Assembly: GCA_025403435.1 (NCBI GenBank)
Contig: CM046344.1
Coordinates: forward strand, 22,797,652 to 22,861,651
Reading direction: 5' to 3'
Source of the DNA: Artocarpus heterophyllus
Taxonomy: Eukaryota; Streptophyta; Magnoliopsida; Rosales; Moraceae
Length of the DNA stretch: 64,000 nucleotides
The notes under the pieces are model-generated. The model did no database searches, was not told where the DNA came from, and was given only the letters and a program-made list of their open reading frames with translations. The stretch's first letter is position 1. Every line of letters begins with the position of its first letter. Positions 22,650 to 34,446 of the stretch are shown in pieces. Position numbers and translations under genes: made by a program.

Positions 22650-23690
22650 CAAGGGCTTCGACGTAGTGGGAGGATCGGGCGTCAACCTGAGAGGTATATG
22701 TTCAATGGGGAGGTCTTCTTGGCTGAACCGGATGAACATAATAGGGATCCTTATACTTACGTAGAAGCTATGGAGGATGTTGATTCAAGACTCTTGACAG
22801 AGGCCATGAACATAGAGATGAATTCTATGGAGACTAATTGGTTCTGGGAGCTTGTGGATCTTCCCGAACGGGTAAAACCCATAGGGTGTAAGTGGATCTA
22901 CAAGAGGAAAAGAGGAGTGGAAGGAAAGGTCGAAACCTTTAAGGCTAGACTGATAGCTAAGGGTTATACGCAAAAGGAAGGAATCGACTATGAGGAAACC
23001 TTTTCGCCTGTAGCCTTGCTTAAGTCCATCCAGATTCTCTTGCCCGTAGTTGCCGTTCTCGACTATGAGATTTGGCAGATGGATGTCAAGACAACTTTTC
23101 TAAATGGCTATATGGAACAACTAGCGGGTTCAAGGTCACGGATCAAGAGGGTAAGGTTTCTAAGCTGCTAAAGTCTATTTATGGACTTAAGCAGGCTTCT
23201 CGTTCTTGGAACATAAGATTTGATCAAGTGATCAAGACTTATGGGTTCTCACAAAACGTGGATGAACCATGTGTTTACAAACACATTAAGGATAGGAAGG
23301 TGGTTTTTCTACTGCTCTATGTAGATGACATTCTGCTAATTGGCAATGACGTTGGGGCGTTGTCATCGGTCAAATTATGGTTGACCAAGCAGTTTGACAT
23401 GAAGGACTTAGGTGAGGCTAATTTTGTTCTCGGTATCCAGATCTTTCGGGATAGGAAGAACAAAATGATAGCTTTGTCTCAGGCCGGCTACATAGATAAA
23501 ATTCTCAGGAGGTTTGCAATGCAGGATTCCAAGAAAGGTGGGCAACCATCTAGGTCTGGAATTACTCTTTCAAAGAAAGACTCTCCAAAGCCTTATGAAG
23601 AAAGAGAATACATGAAGAAGGTGCCTTATGCTTCAGCAGTGGGTAGTCTCATGTATGCCATGCTTTGCACACGACCGATATTAGCTATGC
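22650..23690 (+). pseudogene. pol: copia reverse transcriptase, internal region 2
   Basis: Frame 22698-23171 covers the RT N-terminal region (IGCKWIYKRKRGVEGKVETF, MDVKTTFLNGY) and 23072-23704 the palm and thumb with LLYVDDILLIGND. Around 23110 an 18-bp segment between two TAT repeats is missing relative to region 1, and a 1-bp deletion soon after shifts the frame. The two open frames overlap. Confidence 0.85.
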
Positions 23691-24306
23691 GGTCGGGATT
23701 GTAAGTCGATTTCAGGTGGATCCAGGACCGAACCATTGCGTTGCGGTAAAGCATCTTTTCAAGTACCTGAGAAGGACTCGAGGGTATATGCTTGTGTATT
23801 CGGGTGAGGATTTAACTCCTCTAGGATACATTGATTCAGATTTTCAATCCTGTCTGGATTCTAGGAAATTGACTTCGGGGTTTGTGCTTACTCTGGGTGG
23901 CGGTGCCATCAGTTGGAGAAGTGCAAAGCAAGATTGCACTTCAGATTCAACAATGGAGGCTGAGTATGTGGTGGCTAGTGATGCTTCGAAAGAAGCAGTA
24001 TGGCTCCGCAAGTTCCTTAGGGATCTTGAGATAGTTCCTGGTATGGATAAAGCGGTATCATTGTACTGTGATAACAGTGCGGCGGTAGCTAATGCTAAGG
24101 AACCAAGATTTCACAAGAAGAGTAAGCATATTGATCGGAAGTATTATGTGATAAAGGACTTCATTGAGGGCGGGCATGTCACAGTGTGCAAGATCGCGTC
24201 AGAGGATAATTTAGCTGATCCATTTACGAAGACACTTACTGGGAGAGTCTTCGAGAGGCATGTGGAAGCTATGGAAATGCAAAATTTGCTGTATTTACTC
24301 ACTTAG
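23665..24306 (+). pseudogene. pol: copia RNase H, internal region 2
   Basis: 213-codon open frame: FQVDPGPNHCVAVKHLFKYL, GYMLVYSGEDLTPLGYIDSD, STMEAEYVVASD, YCDNSAAVANAKEPRFHKKS and LADPFTKTLTG. All RNase H acidic blocks are visible. It is separated from the RT by a frameshift near 23690. The stop lies just before the polypurine tract. Confidence 0.85.
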
Positions 24307-24309
24307 AGC

Positions 24310-24320
24310 AAGTGGGAGAT
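24310..24320 (+). other. Polypurine tract, internal region 2
   Basis: AAGTGGGAGAT, directly before LTR3. Confidence 0.85.
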
Positions 24321-26355
24321 CGTTAGACATGTATGCCCTAAGGAGTAAAAATGTAATACGTTTTTGGACACATTTTTATCAATAAAGAATTTATTCATTT
24401 ATATATACAAAATCTTGTCCTCTTTACGTTCATATTTGTTGAATGTATGATAAAGAAACAGTAGTCTGAGACAGTCAGTCTAAGCTTTAAGAATTTGGCA
24501 TATGATGGACTGATTATGCGGAAGATATGATTGTTAAGGTGACAGTCTAAAACATATGATCCGCAATCGAGGGAAAAAAGTTGGGCGCTTTATTCATGTA
24601 AAGATTGTTATGTTGTCTATATCCCTTATGGGAGATGGTTTGTCTTGACCATCGGAGTTGGACTCCGTAAATAGAAACATTGGCACGTTGTCATAGGTGA
24701 CGATGTGTTGGATCGAAACATAAAGTGAATTGATTTGGATTAATAATTCTGTCTTGGCAAATCAATTCACTTTAGACAGTCATTTGTATTGTATCTTAGT
24801 CCTGAGATGAATAATGGGCCCATTGTCTCGACTTGTGTCTTTTGATGTGCCAAAGGGTGATACCCACATCTCAATAGTGGTATGTATGCCGGTACGTTGG
24901 AGGCATGACTCTTGATAGCGTAGACTTGTTATTCACAGATATGGAATCCATAGCTCCTCTTTAGGAGTTACGATATCCTCTTATATACGTTGTCCTGTAA
25001 TTGGAAAACTAGAGCGCTCAACCATTTGTCTACGTAGTTGTAACCGAATGGTATATTATCTTTGGATGGTAAGTTTTCTAATGGTGAGACAATGGAACGT
25101 AAGATAAAAATAATCGGGAAGGTAAGATAGAACTTATCCTTAAGTCGATTATGGATGATCATATGGGTATATGATACACTATGATATGTCATGGAGACTT
25201 AGCTACACGAGCTTCGTAATTCTATAAAGTTCGAGAGTGTAGCTCCAAGCTTTTAGTGGAGTAGCGTTGTTGTTGATAATTGTGAAATATATATCTGGGA
25301 TTTTGGGTTTCATAATTATCGTGAGCTTGAACTTTATAGGTCCATTTTGGTCCCCTTTGTTAGCTCACAAAGTCCTGTAACGACACGGCGTGCTTTTCCA
25401 ATAATTGGTGACTTATGTCGGATTTATCAGATTGGTTTAAAATTTGTAAGAATCAAATAATTCATGTCTATTTATCGGTTGAATTAGTTTTATAAGAAAT
25501 TAGTTCAAGATAAACTTGTTGAATTATTGCGATCAGATAATTCTTGTCTGTTTATCGGTTGTTTTAATTTTGGACAAATTAGATCAAGATAAACTTCTAG
25601 AATTATTGTGAATTGATTTATTTGCTTAGAGATTATCTTGATAAAGTTTGTTTTGATCAGATAACTTTTCTATTAGGTTATTTGAATCAAAACTGAGACT
25701 TTATCCTTTAGAATCTCGGGTGGAAAATAAGAGATTCGCGGAGATTTTTTCTCGGGAGTTCAACCTGCCGAATGACGTATTCGGCCTGCCGATGGGGCCT
25801 GTTCGGCCTACCGATCAGGCTGTTCGGCCTGCCGATCAGCGAGAGATAAGATTACGCATTTTCACGTAGATCTTATGAGATATTGATCTGAACTTGATTC
25901 TGTTTCGAGTTTTTTAGACCTAATCTGATAAGGACTGACCCCAAGACCAATAGCTATAAAAAGGGAGTGAGTTTCATGATTTACTCAAATCAATTTGAGA
26001 GATTAAGAGTGATACTCTTCTGGTGAGCATCTGAAAACTCCCTGAGAGCTTTTGTTCACAAATCACGAACACTAACTTTGGGTTCTCTCTATTGGTTGGA
26101 AGGAGAGTCACCGGTGGAAGAGCTGTACGTGTGAACCCACACTCACTTCGGTTGTGGATAGAGAATAGCATAGAAGACTAGTTGGCTGAGGCTCTTCTGG
26201 AACGTTACTTCTCTACACAGGTTGCGGAGCTTCTTCGGCACACAGAGGTTAGTAGGATCTGTCTAATTTATACATATAACATGTCAAACTTGTGTTTTGG
26301 AAATTACTCTGATGAAAAAAATTTTAAAATTCTGTTGCGCACTTTGTTTCCAACA
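24321..26355 (+). repeat. Array LTR3 (3' LTR)
   Basis: 2035 bp, starting CGTTAGACATG and ending CCAACA, followed by the TTTAC target duplication. The TATA box TAGCTATAAAAAGGG is at about 25951-25965. Confidence 0.9.
25759..25839 (+). promoter_or_regulatory. GGCCTGCCGA motif cluster, LTR3
   Basis: Four sites at roughly 20-25 bp spacing: a mutated CAACCTGCCGAA, TTCGGCCTGCCGAT, TTCGGCCTACCGAT and TTCGGCCTGCCGAT. Upstream of the TATA box at 25954. Confidence 0.65.
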
Positions 26356-26460
26356 TTTACTTAAGCGGATACTTCTGAGTCTAACTCAGCAGAAAGGAAA
26401 AGAAGGAGAAAGAAGGCCAAAGGCCCGTTGAGGAGTGCCTGAGCTGAGGCAAATGCCTCG

Positions 26461-26470
26461 GTATTTATAA
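26461..26470 (-). promoter_or_regulatory. TATA box of the Athila-like LTR
   Basis: The minus strand reads GGCTTATAAATACC within a locally GC-rich stretch, pointing toward the primer site at 8191. This matches a U3/R boundary. The copia insertion now separates this promoter from gag by over 17 kb. Confidence 0.55.
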
Positions 26471-27606
26471 GCCTTAAGAATTACTATTGAGAGATTCTTT
26501 CAATTTTTTATACTGTTCAAGCGTTGAAAAATGAATCATAATGATCCAAATTTCCCTCTCTTTTTCCTCACGCTGGGCCTTCATCAGTGTGTGAGAATCT
26601 CGCTGAGATTCTCTGTAACGCGACGGCTGGAAGCTTCAGTCAGGCGTGATCTAGACCATTGAACATGCAATCCAACGGCTCCTAGACAAACTTGAAAATG
26701 GGCCTAGGTGGGGCCGCGAGGCCCACAAACAAAGACCGTTACATTGGTCAACGTCATTCGTTCTAGCGGCTAGAAGAACGGCTACACGTGAAACGAACGC
26801 ACATGATTGGACAAGGCCTGAATCACTTTCTGACGTGCTTGAGAGCTATCGGCGCGTGTAATACACGCGCGAATCACAGATCGACACGTGGACCGCACTG
26901 TTGAAACTCACTAACGTAATGGATGATGTGCTAACACGCGGACGGTTTGGATCGATTTAGCAGCTCATCCAAGGGCCAGAAACACGCCACGTGTCTTCCA
27001 ATTTTCAAATTTTGATTTTTTTAATTTTTTTTGATACATTTGATGTCTGATTTTGTCCCTTTTTGCAACGTTTTGCTCTATTTTTTGTCCAAATTTTAAA
27101 TCTAAAATTCACAAACACACTAAAATTAAATATTTTACAAACATAATATTTATAAAAATATAAAAATATTTATTTTACATTAAAACACATAAAAATTAAT
27201 TAAAAATAGATAAAAACTTATAAAATTTTCAGTCTTTTTCGGTTTAACACAGATATGATTTTTATGACTTGGAAATATTTTTAGAAATTACTAAAAATAT
27301 AGTAGGACATATTTACAAACTTAAAACATACTATCAAACACATTAAAACTCAAAATAAAATAACCGCACATTATTTTAATGGTTTTAAGTATTTGCAAAC
27401 TAAACACTTATTTAACATACCGAAACGACTCTAAAAATGACAAAAAATATTATTAAACATAAAAATACACTAAAAATACATTTTTAAACACATTTTCACA
27501 CTAAGACACAAAAATGCTATTAATTAGAGGATTTAATGAGAAATAAAAGCGTAAATAAATGGTTTAAACCTTAGAAAATATACACGTTTATAGTCTCATC
27601 AGTTCT

Positions 27607-28058
27607 CTTAAAGGCCCCATAGTGTAAATGAGTTTACATTTCGGTGTGCGAGGGGAAAATGCATCAAGGTACGTCGGGTTGTTTGAGATTCTCAACGCGT
27701 TAGAGTGATCATTTCTTGCCTTGATCTTCCCCTGAAACTCTCTTGTATTTATGTCGTATTCTATATATCGGTGCTCTAGAATGTTCGCTCAAGCCAAGCA
27801 AGATCATCTTGATTCGTAATGTGTAGATTTAGGAAGACATGACCTACTAAGAGGTGCTGGCTTAGATTCTCGACCAAAAATGATAGATTTTAGGTGCTGT
27901 GAGATTCCGTTAATGAATGCGGTGTGGTAGCACCACAGGGTTGATGACACAACCTGGACATCAGGGTTGATTATGTGGGAGTCATATCCATATTTGTTTT
28001 GTACTTAAGATGGTTTTCAAATTTCGAGGACGAAATTTCTTTTAAGGATGGAGAGGAA
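27607..28058 (+). pseudogene. Ty3/gypsy integrase C-terminus and chromodomain-type tail, decayed
   Basis: Continuation of the 4484-5395 pol across the nested insertion. In broken frames it gives VLLKAP, a GKLHQ-RYVGLFEILNA block (~27655-27690) and EIPLMNAVWWHHRVDDTTW...YPYLF (~27900-27985), as at the end of plant chromovirus integrases. FRGRNFF follows just before the polypurine tract. Many stops; non-functional. Confidence 0.7.
28044..28058 (+). other. Polypurine tract of the gypsy element
   Basis: AAGGATGGAGAGGAA, after the conserved TTTCGAGGACGAAATTTC, directly before the LTR. This arrangement is typical of plant chromoviruses. Confidence 0.7.
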
Positions 28059-30256
28059 TAACACCCTAAAAATTAATAAAGTGGTTTTAGTGCATAAAAT
28101 GCTGGGTTAGTGTGCGAAATTATAATTCAAGCCTTATCTAAATATTTTGCAATGATGTCATAATAAATTCGACTTCTAAATTAATTTGATCATTTTAATT
28201 TTTTATTTTAAATTTTTGAAACAAAACTATTTGTTAAATACCAAATATTTCTTGTTTTAAAACTGTGAATTTTACACATCTTTCTCGTGTTGGTTTCACC
28301 CCTCTTCTAGTTAAACTCTCCCTCTCTCTCCTTTCCCTCACTCTTTCACGCTCTTTCTCTCTCTCGTCTCACTCTCCTTGCCTCCCTTTCTCTCTTCTTT
28401 TCTTAAATTTTTGAATCAAAAAACAAGCCAAGCTTTCAGTTTTCAATGGATTGAAGGCTTGGGAACGTGATTTAACAACCATAAACTTGATTCAAGGATT
28501 GAATCAAGGTTAGTTTTTAAAATTTCAAAACTTTTTCAATTTTTTAATTTTCTTTGTATTTTAAAATCTAAGCTCGTTTAAGCTTAGAAAACCTTTAATC
28601 TAAGTTAGAGAAACTTAAAATAGCTAGAATCTAAGCTTAGTTTGAAGAAAAACAGATTTGAATCAAGATTTTCTATTTTTCTCTATTTTTCTTTATTTTT
28701 GAAATTTCTCAAAATATTTGTGCAAATCTTGTTTAAATTAGTTCAAAAGTATTTTATAATGTTTTTCTACCATCCATAGATGTTTTCTATGCCTAGGAAT
28801 CGAGAAAACAGGTTGAAATTGAGGATTTGAGCTTGGGAAGCTGAGGCTTGGGTCTTGGAAAATTCTAGAATTTTCTAGTTCGGCAGGCCGAATTCATACG
28901 ACCGGTAGGCTAAACTTGGAAAAGTTTGGCTGACCTGACTTGGCTTGCCGGCAGGCCAAACCAGGGAGACCAGCAGGCTAACCGGGTATAGTGAAAATTT
29001 GTCGTTTGTAACCCGTGTTCACTGTTTTAAACCCTAATTGAGAATTTAAACTTTATAGTATGATTTTGTGAATCAAATGGCACACTAGGACACCATGGGT
29101 AGGTTAGTAATGTAAAATATCCTAAGCTAGAAATTGATGAGCTTAGTTTATGTTTGAGATTGTTCAAGGTTTCGCGGAGCCAACGTGCAGCGGACCGGGA
29201 CTGCGGTGTGAGACATCGGCATGAGTATATAGATAGGACTTTTACCCCTTCTTTAGTAGCCAGGTTTTCAATGATTTTGGCCTAAAAGGATTTTATTTTA
29301 AAATGTTTTCAATAAATGACATAATGTTTTTAAATGTCTCCAAAAAGGGCTTTCGGCCACACAATGATTTCTTTCAAAATGATTTCCTTCAAAGTGATTT
29401 CCTACAAAAATGATTTTCTTTAGAATGAATTTCAAGGAACGGTTTAGATAAACTTCTTAACAATTTTCATTACTCATCAAGAATTGTATGATCATAATGA
29501 ATAGAATAATAAATGTAATTGAGAATACTCAGTAACATGGGATTTAAATAATAATAAATACACAAAGGGCATGATGCCATAATAAGAGATCGGGTCGTGT
29601 AGCGTGTGACCCAGCTGGGCCACTACGGTGGTGATAAATATGGTTTCCTAGAAAAGAGAAAAAGGTACTCTCTAGACAAACTGTTTTTGATAAAATTTAT
29701 TTAAACGAATTTATTTATTTATTTAACCTCGTGCTTCTAATCACTTCCCAGAAAAAGGTAAACTTCATATTTAAATTGTTTATCTGTTTTAAAACATAGT
29801 TCTATTAAGCCTTTCGCACACTTTTTACTTGTTTTCAAACCTTTTTTCCCTCTAGGTGGAATCCAACTTAAGACCGATGAGGAGTCTACTGCCCGGACTC
29901 GCGAGCAATAGAGGATCTTAAGTAGGTTAGTAGCTATAGTAAACCAAGGCATGTCTTGCTTAAATTTTATTTTTCATGTTGGACTGTGACTGAATGATTT
30001 ATTGTCGATACTATGTGTGTGCACAAGTTGTGGGCCCAATGGGACCCAACTCTACCCTCCTTGCTCTCTCTATTATTTTATTTTTTTATTTCCTTCTTAT
30101 CCGTTTTTACTAATTTTAATAATTGATCAAAATTTTTAAATTGTTTTGCATTTTAAAATAATTAATTATTTCCTTAAATTGAAAATTTTTAATAAAAACT
30201 CAATTAAATTAATCTAATAAACCGCCATGTCATGACCCATACTTTGGGGCGTGACA
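28059..30256 (+). repeat. 3' LTR of the gypsy element (LTR-X)
   Basis: About 2.2 kb, starting TAACACCC (a decayed TG start) and ending GGGGCGTGACA. It contains a CT-rich block (28315-28400), a motif cluster (28878-28981) and the conserved block GATCGGGTCGTG. It is homologous to 31123-33263. Confidence 0.8.
28878..28981 (+). promoter_or_regulatory. CGGCAGGCCGA motif cluster, gypsy LTR-X
   Basis: Four to five sites: TTCGGCAGGCCGAA (exact), ACCGGTAGGCTAA, GCCGGCAGGCCAAA, ACCAGCAGGCTAA. This is the same 12-mer as in the unrelated copia family, again at 20-25 bp intervals. Confidence 0.65.
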
Positions 30257-31122
30257 TATCACAGTATGTCGTATCCCCATAGGATTATCCATAATCGGTT
30301 TGAGGACAAGTTCTGTCTTACCTTCCTAATTATTTTTATCTTACATTCTATTATCTCACCATCAAAAAACTTACCATCCAAAGACAATATACCATTCGGT
30401 TACACCTATGTATCCAAATGGTTGAGCACTTCAGTTTTTTAATTACAAGATAATGCATATAAGAGGATATCACTACTCCTAAAGAGGAGCAATGGATTCC
30501 ATATCTCTGAATAACAGGTCTACGCTATCATGAGTCATGCTCTAATGTACCAGTATGCATGCCACTATTAAAATATGGGTGTCACCCTTTGGTACATCAA
30601 AAGACACAAGTCAAAACAACGAGCCCACTATTCATCTCAGGATTAAGATACAATACAAATGATTGTCTAAAGTGAATCGATTTTGTCAAGACAAAATTAT
30701 TAATCTAAGTCAATTCATTTTATGTCCTGATCCAACACATCGTCACCTATGACAATGTGCCAATGTTTCTATTCGGGAAGTCCACCTCCGATGGCAAAGA
30801 CAAACTATCTCCTAATAGGGATATAGATAACATAACAATCTTTACATGAATAAAGTACCTAACTTTATTCCCTCGATTGCAGTTCTTATGATTTGACTGT
30901 CACCTTAAGAATCATGTCTTCTGCATAATCTGTCCATTAGATGCCCAATTCTTAAAGGTTTAGATCGACAATCTCAGATTATTATTTGCTTAATATACAT
31001 TCAACTAATATGAACACAAAGAGGACAAGTTCTAGTTTATATATAGTAATAAATTCTTTATTGATAAAAATATCTCCCAAAACTTATTACATTTTTACTC
31101 CTTAGGGCATACACGTCTAACA
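30257..31122 (-). repeat. Ty1/copia LTR fragment, reverse
   Basis: Minus strand starts at the LTR terminus TGTTAGACGTG (31122) and stops mid-LTR at 30257, exactly at the end of LTR-X. It is the subfamily with CGGGAAGTCC and GGCAAAGAC variants, also found in copy 2 of the 2378-2837 duplication. Confidence 0.85.
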
Positions 31123-33263
31123 GCAATTACGTCCCTTTTTGCAAAACTGTGGGCGGCATGTGGTTTTACTTTGGAAACTGCTCACTCTCCCTCTCCATTT
31201 TTTACCCTCACTCTCCCTTTCTTCCTTACTCTCTCGTTTTGTCACACTCACTCTCAGCCACTCTCTCTTTCTCTCTTTCCCTCTTCCTCTCACTATTTCT
31301 CTCCCGTCTCTCTTTGATTCAAAATTTTGAAAATTCAATCTTTGATTCTTAGTTGGATTGGAGGCCTAGGAACTTGATTGAGCTTCCACAAATTCGATTT
31401 TAAACTTGGATTCAAGGTTAGTTTAACTTTTTCAAAAAAAAATCAAATTTTGTCTTAAACTTTGATTTTCTTTGAAAGTGGAAATTTGAGTTTGATTTAG
31501 CTTAGGAAACCTTGAATCTAAGTTAGTGGAACTCAAATTATCTAGAACCTAGGTTTGATTTGATGAAAATTAGATTGAATCAAGTTTTTCCCTTTTTCTT
31601 TATTTTTCCCCATTTTCAGATTTCTTTGAAATTTCCTATATAAAGCTTTTTTAAATGTGTTTAAAAGTTTTTAGTATGATTTTCTATCATTTATGATCAT
31701 TATACATGCCTAGGAATTGAGAAAATAGGTATAGATTGGATTTTGATCTCGGAGAGGCCGAGACTCGAAGTCTTGGGTCCTTAGATTTTTTCAGTTTGGC
31801 ATGCCGATCTTGAACATCGATAGGTCGGAATCATGAGTTTGGCATGCCAAATTCATGTCATCGGCAAGCCGAACTTGGAAAAGTTTGGTAGACTGGTCTA
31901 GCATGGCCGGTAGGCCGAACTGTGTAGTTTGGTAGGTTGGACCAAGGAGTTTGGTAGGCTAACTGGCCATCGAAAAAATGGCTGTTTTTAACTTGTTTTA
32001 CTATTTTAACCCAAATTGAGAATTTAAGCCTTATAGTATGATTTTACGGATATAAATGGCACACTAGGACACCATGAGATAGTATAGTATTGTAGAATAC
32101 TTTGACTTAGATATTGATAAAGCTTAGTTTACATTTAAGATCGTTTGTAGTTCCATGGAGTTAATGTATAGCGGGTCAGAATCGCGGTGCTGAGTCGCAA
32201 TGTAGAGTATTGAGGAAGGACTTCTACCCCTTCTTTGGTAGCCAAGTTTTTAAGTTGTTTTGGCATTAAAGAATTCTTTCAAAATGTTTTCAGCAAATGA
32301 CAAAATGTTTTAAATATTTTCAAAGGAGGGCCTTGGACTCAAAAAGACTAATTGCCAATGATTTCTTTCAAATTAATTTTTAAGGAATGATTAGAATGAA
32401 CTTCTTAGTATTTTTCATTTCTTGCTGAAGAATGAAGGATCATAATGAATTAAATAATGAACGTAATGAGAATATCCAGTAAAATGGAACGTAATAATGA
32501 TAAGACACTGGATGTGTGGGTTAGTACCATCTAGAGTGATAAAATGGAGCATGATGCCATATACAGAGATCGGGTCGTGGGGAGCGTGACCTTAAGGGTA
32601 GGTTTCGAAACCCAGCTAGACCGCTTCGGTGGTGATTCATATAGCTTTGCCAAAACCATGATAATGAGGCCGTCTATGTATGAATAAATGATTAAACGGG
32701 TTGAATGAATTTAATGAACTTTAGTTAGGCAGTTGTTTATTTATTTATCTTGTTTTATAGCTTTGGATTAAAAATTGAATTATATGTTTAAATTAAATGT
32801 TTTCAAAAGCTTAGTCCTATTGAGCCCTCTGCTCACCTTTTCTTTATTTGTTTTTAAAACCTTTTCCCTTAGGCAGATTGTAACTTAGGACTAACTAGGG
32901 GAACCACAGGGCAAACCAGTGAGTCGTAGGAATTCTGTTTATGTTATGTCCCTGCTTAAATCAAGGCATGTATTATTTAAATTTTTATCTCTCATATTAG
33001 ACTGTGATTGTAATATTTTATTGTCGATACCTTGTGTGAGCATTAAAGTGGGTTCGATAGGGCCCGACTCATGTTTATTTGTCTTTATTATTTTATTTCA
33101 TGATTAACTATTTCAAAATAACGATAATTGCTTTGAAGAGTTTTTAAACTATAATGTTTTTCAAAATAACCCAAAACGTTTAATTGGTGATTTTCATAAA
33201 AAATTTTGGTTTAATTAACTTAATTAATTCACCACATCACTACTCGTACTTCAGGATGTGACA
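31123..33263 (+). repeat. Gypsy LTR (LTR-Y), 5' end missing
   Basis: Homologous to LTR-X from its CT-rich block onward (TCACTCTCCCTCTCC), through the leader-like GATTCAAGGTTAGTTT, a motif cluster (31793-31963) and GATCGGGTCGTGG, to the terminus GGATGTGACA. The first ~180 bp are lacking. No primer site follows, so it behaves as a 3' or solo LTR remnant. Confidence 0.8.
31793..31963 (+). promoter_or_regulatory. CGGCAGGCCGA-type motif cluster, gypsy LTR-Y
   Basis: Seven or eight degenerate sites (TTTGGCATGCCGAT, TCGGCAAGCCGAA, GCCGGTAGGCCGAA, TTTGGTAGGTTGG and others). More copies and more decay than in LTR-X. Confidence 0.6.
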
Positions 33264-34269
33264 TAATCATAGCTCATAGGTTACAACAGAAGCCTCAAGC
33301 CTAAATGTTGGCCCATTGTCTTAGTGGAGGTTGTGAAAACTTTCATGATGTTGCGACCTATTGGCCACTATCGCGACCTTTGAGACCCATTGTGCCATGA
33401 CATGACAAAGGTAGGGACCTAGCAACTTCATCACTGATGGTCTTGGTGGCTTTTCGGTATGGTCGATGACACTGTGGGAAAGTTGGGTGGTTGAAGGGTT
33501 GGGGAGAAAATTAAGGGGTACAAGTCAATGGAAAATGAGATGTAACAGATGATAGTTTTGACATTAAATTTCTTTCATTTTTTAAATGAAAAATTATCCT
33601 TTTGTACATTTAAATAGTATTTATTTGTTTCAATGAATTTTTGAGGATGCCACATTAGCAAATCCATTAGGATTATAGACGAAATTGGATAGAGGGAGCA
33701 TTTTGAAAAATTTCTATAGATGAGGGGCACTTTGACCGATTTTACAAAATCAAAGGACAAAGTGAAATAAGGTGCATAGTTTAAGACATCTATGAAAACG
33801 TTCAAAGTTAATATGTATTAATATAGTTTGTTTCATTTTCTCAATCAACCTTGTGTTTTTGAGAAATAATATATAGTACGTTTGTTCAAAAGAATCCAAA
33901 AAAATAATAATAAATTCTGCATATTTCAAGTACAAATCGAGTATATGTTCTTACTAAATGCTGAACTCAAATTGGACGACAAAAATAAGATAAATTATTG
34001 TTTAAACAAGTTTTCAAGGAGCACATAATCAAACAAATTGACTAATAAGAAATGGGAAAAAAACCAAAATCAACATTATTGAAACTCAAAAAATTTGAGG
34101 GAGTTTTTTGCTTGTCCAAAATATTGCACTTGCTTTTATTTTTAATTCCTTTTGTAAAAACTTCTTTTGTTTTAAGTTATTTTTATTTGTGAATTATCTA
34201 GAAACTTGGATAAAATTAGTACTTATGTTGATTTTAATTTGTTCCTTTACAAGAGTAAATAATCTATTT

Positions 34270-34376
34270 TGTAAGCCAACCATAGCTAGCTCGAGTGTCA
34301 TTTGGTGAGTGTATGAGACTTGTTATTAATATGTTGAGTTTTGAGTTCAAGTCATCAGTATAGTAATTTTTTTTAA
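34270..34376 (+). repeat. Possible tRNA-derived SINE
   Basis: TAGCTCGAGTGTCATTTGG resembles a pol III A box. About 60 bp further GAGTTCAAGTC fits the B-box consensus GWTCRANNC. A T-rich tail follows. Only one copy is seen here and no target duplication was found, so this is tentative. Confidence 0.3.
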
Positions 34377-34377
<1 letters not shown>

Positions 34378-34412
<35 letters not shown>

Positions 34413-34446
34413 ATAGACACAGGTACGTACGTACATACATACATAG
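34378..34446. repeat. TA and GTAC/CATA microsatellites
   Basis: About 16 TA units, a short gap, then GTAC and CATA tetranucleotide repeats. Confidence 0.9.

Larger units (their letters stand above)
9124..26355 (+). mobile_element. Ty1/copia tandem array: LTR-internal-LTR-internal-LTR
   Basis: Three LTRs (9124-11093, 16669-18680, 24321-26355) and two complete-length internal regions share the middle LTR. The whole unit is bounded by one pair of 5-bp target duplications, TTTAC at 9119-9123 and 26356-26360. It therefore descends from a single insertion that was later amplified. Each internal region has a tRNA-Met primer site, leader, gag, protease, integrase, RT, RNase H and polypurine tract in the Ty1/copia order. 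Both polyproteins carry many stops and frameshifts, two of the stops shared. Confidence 0.9.
5396..27601 (-). mobile_element. Athila-like, gag-only Ty3/gypsy element (nested host of the copia array)
   Basis: On the minus strand the order is 5' LTR (27601 down to 8214, interrupted by 9124-26360), tRNA-Asp primer site (8191-8207), leader, gag (7701-6760), AT-rich tail and 3' LTR (5396 to about 6306). The ends are TG...CA and are flanked by identical 5-bp direct repeats GTTCT at 5391-5395 and 27602-27606, a proper target-site duplication. No pol is present. It is therefore a non-autonomous derivative, like the terminal-repeat elements that keep only gag, or a pol deletion product. It inserted into a decayed gypsy pol. 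Confidence 0.8.
8214..27601 (-). repeat. 5' LTR of the Athila-like element, split by the copia array
   Basis: Two pieces, 8214-9123 and 26361-27601, together about 2.15 kb, begin TG and end CA on the + strand. They are separated by the copia tandem array and its duplicated TTTAC. The part 26361-27000 is richer in GC and holds a minus-strand TATA box. The part 27000-27601 is AT-rich and non-coding. Confidence 0.75.

Noticed and set aside
31117..31352. Overlapping frames on both strands in a CT-rich block
   Set aside because: Simple-sequence translation within gypsy LTR-Y.
28878..31963. CRISPR-like array suggested by regularly spaced GGCAGGCCGA motifs
   Set aside because: Units are only 12-14 bp, spacing varies, spacers are not distinct, and the setting is plant LTRs.
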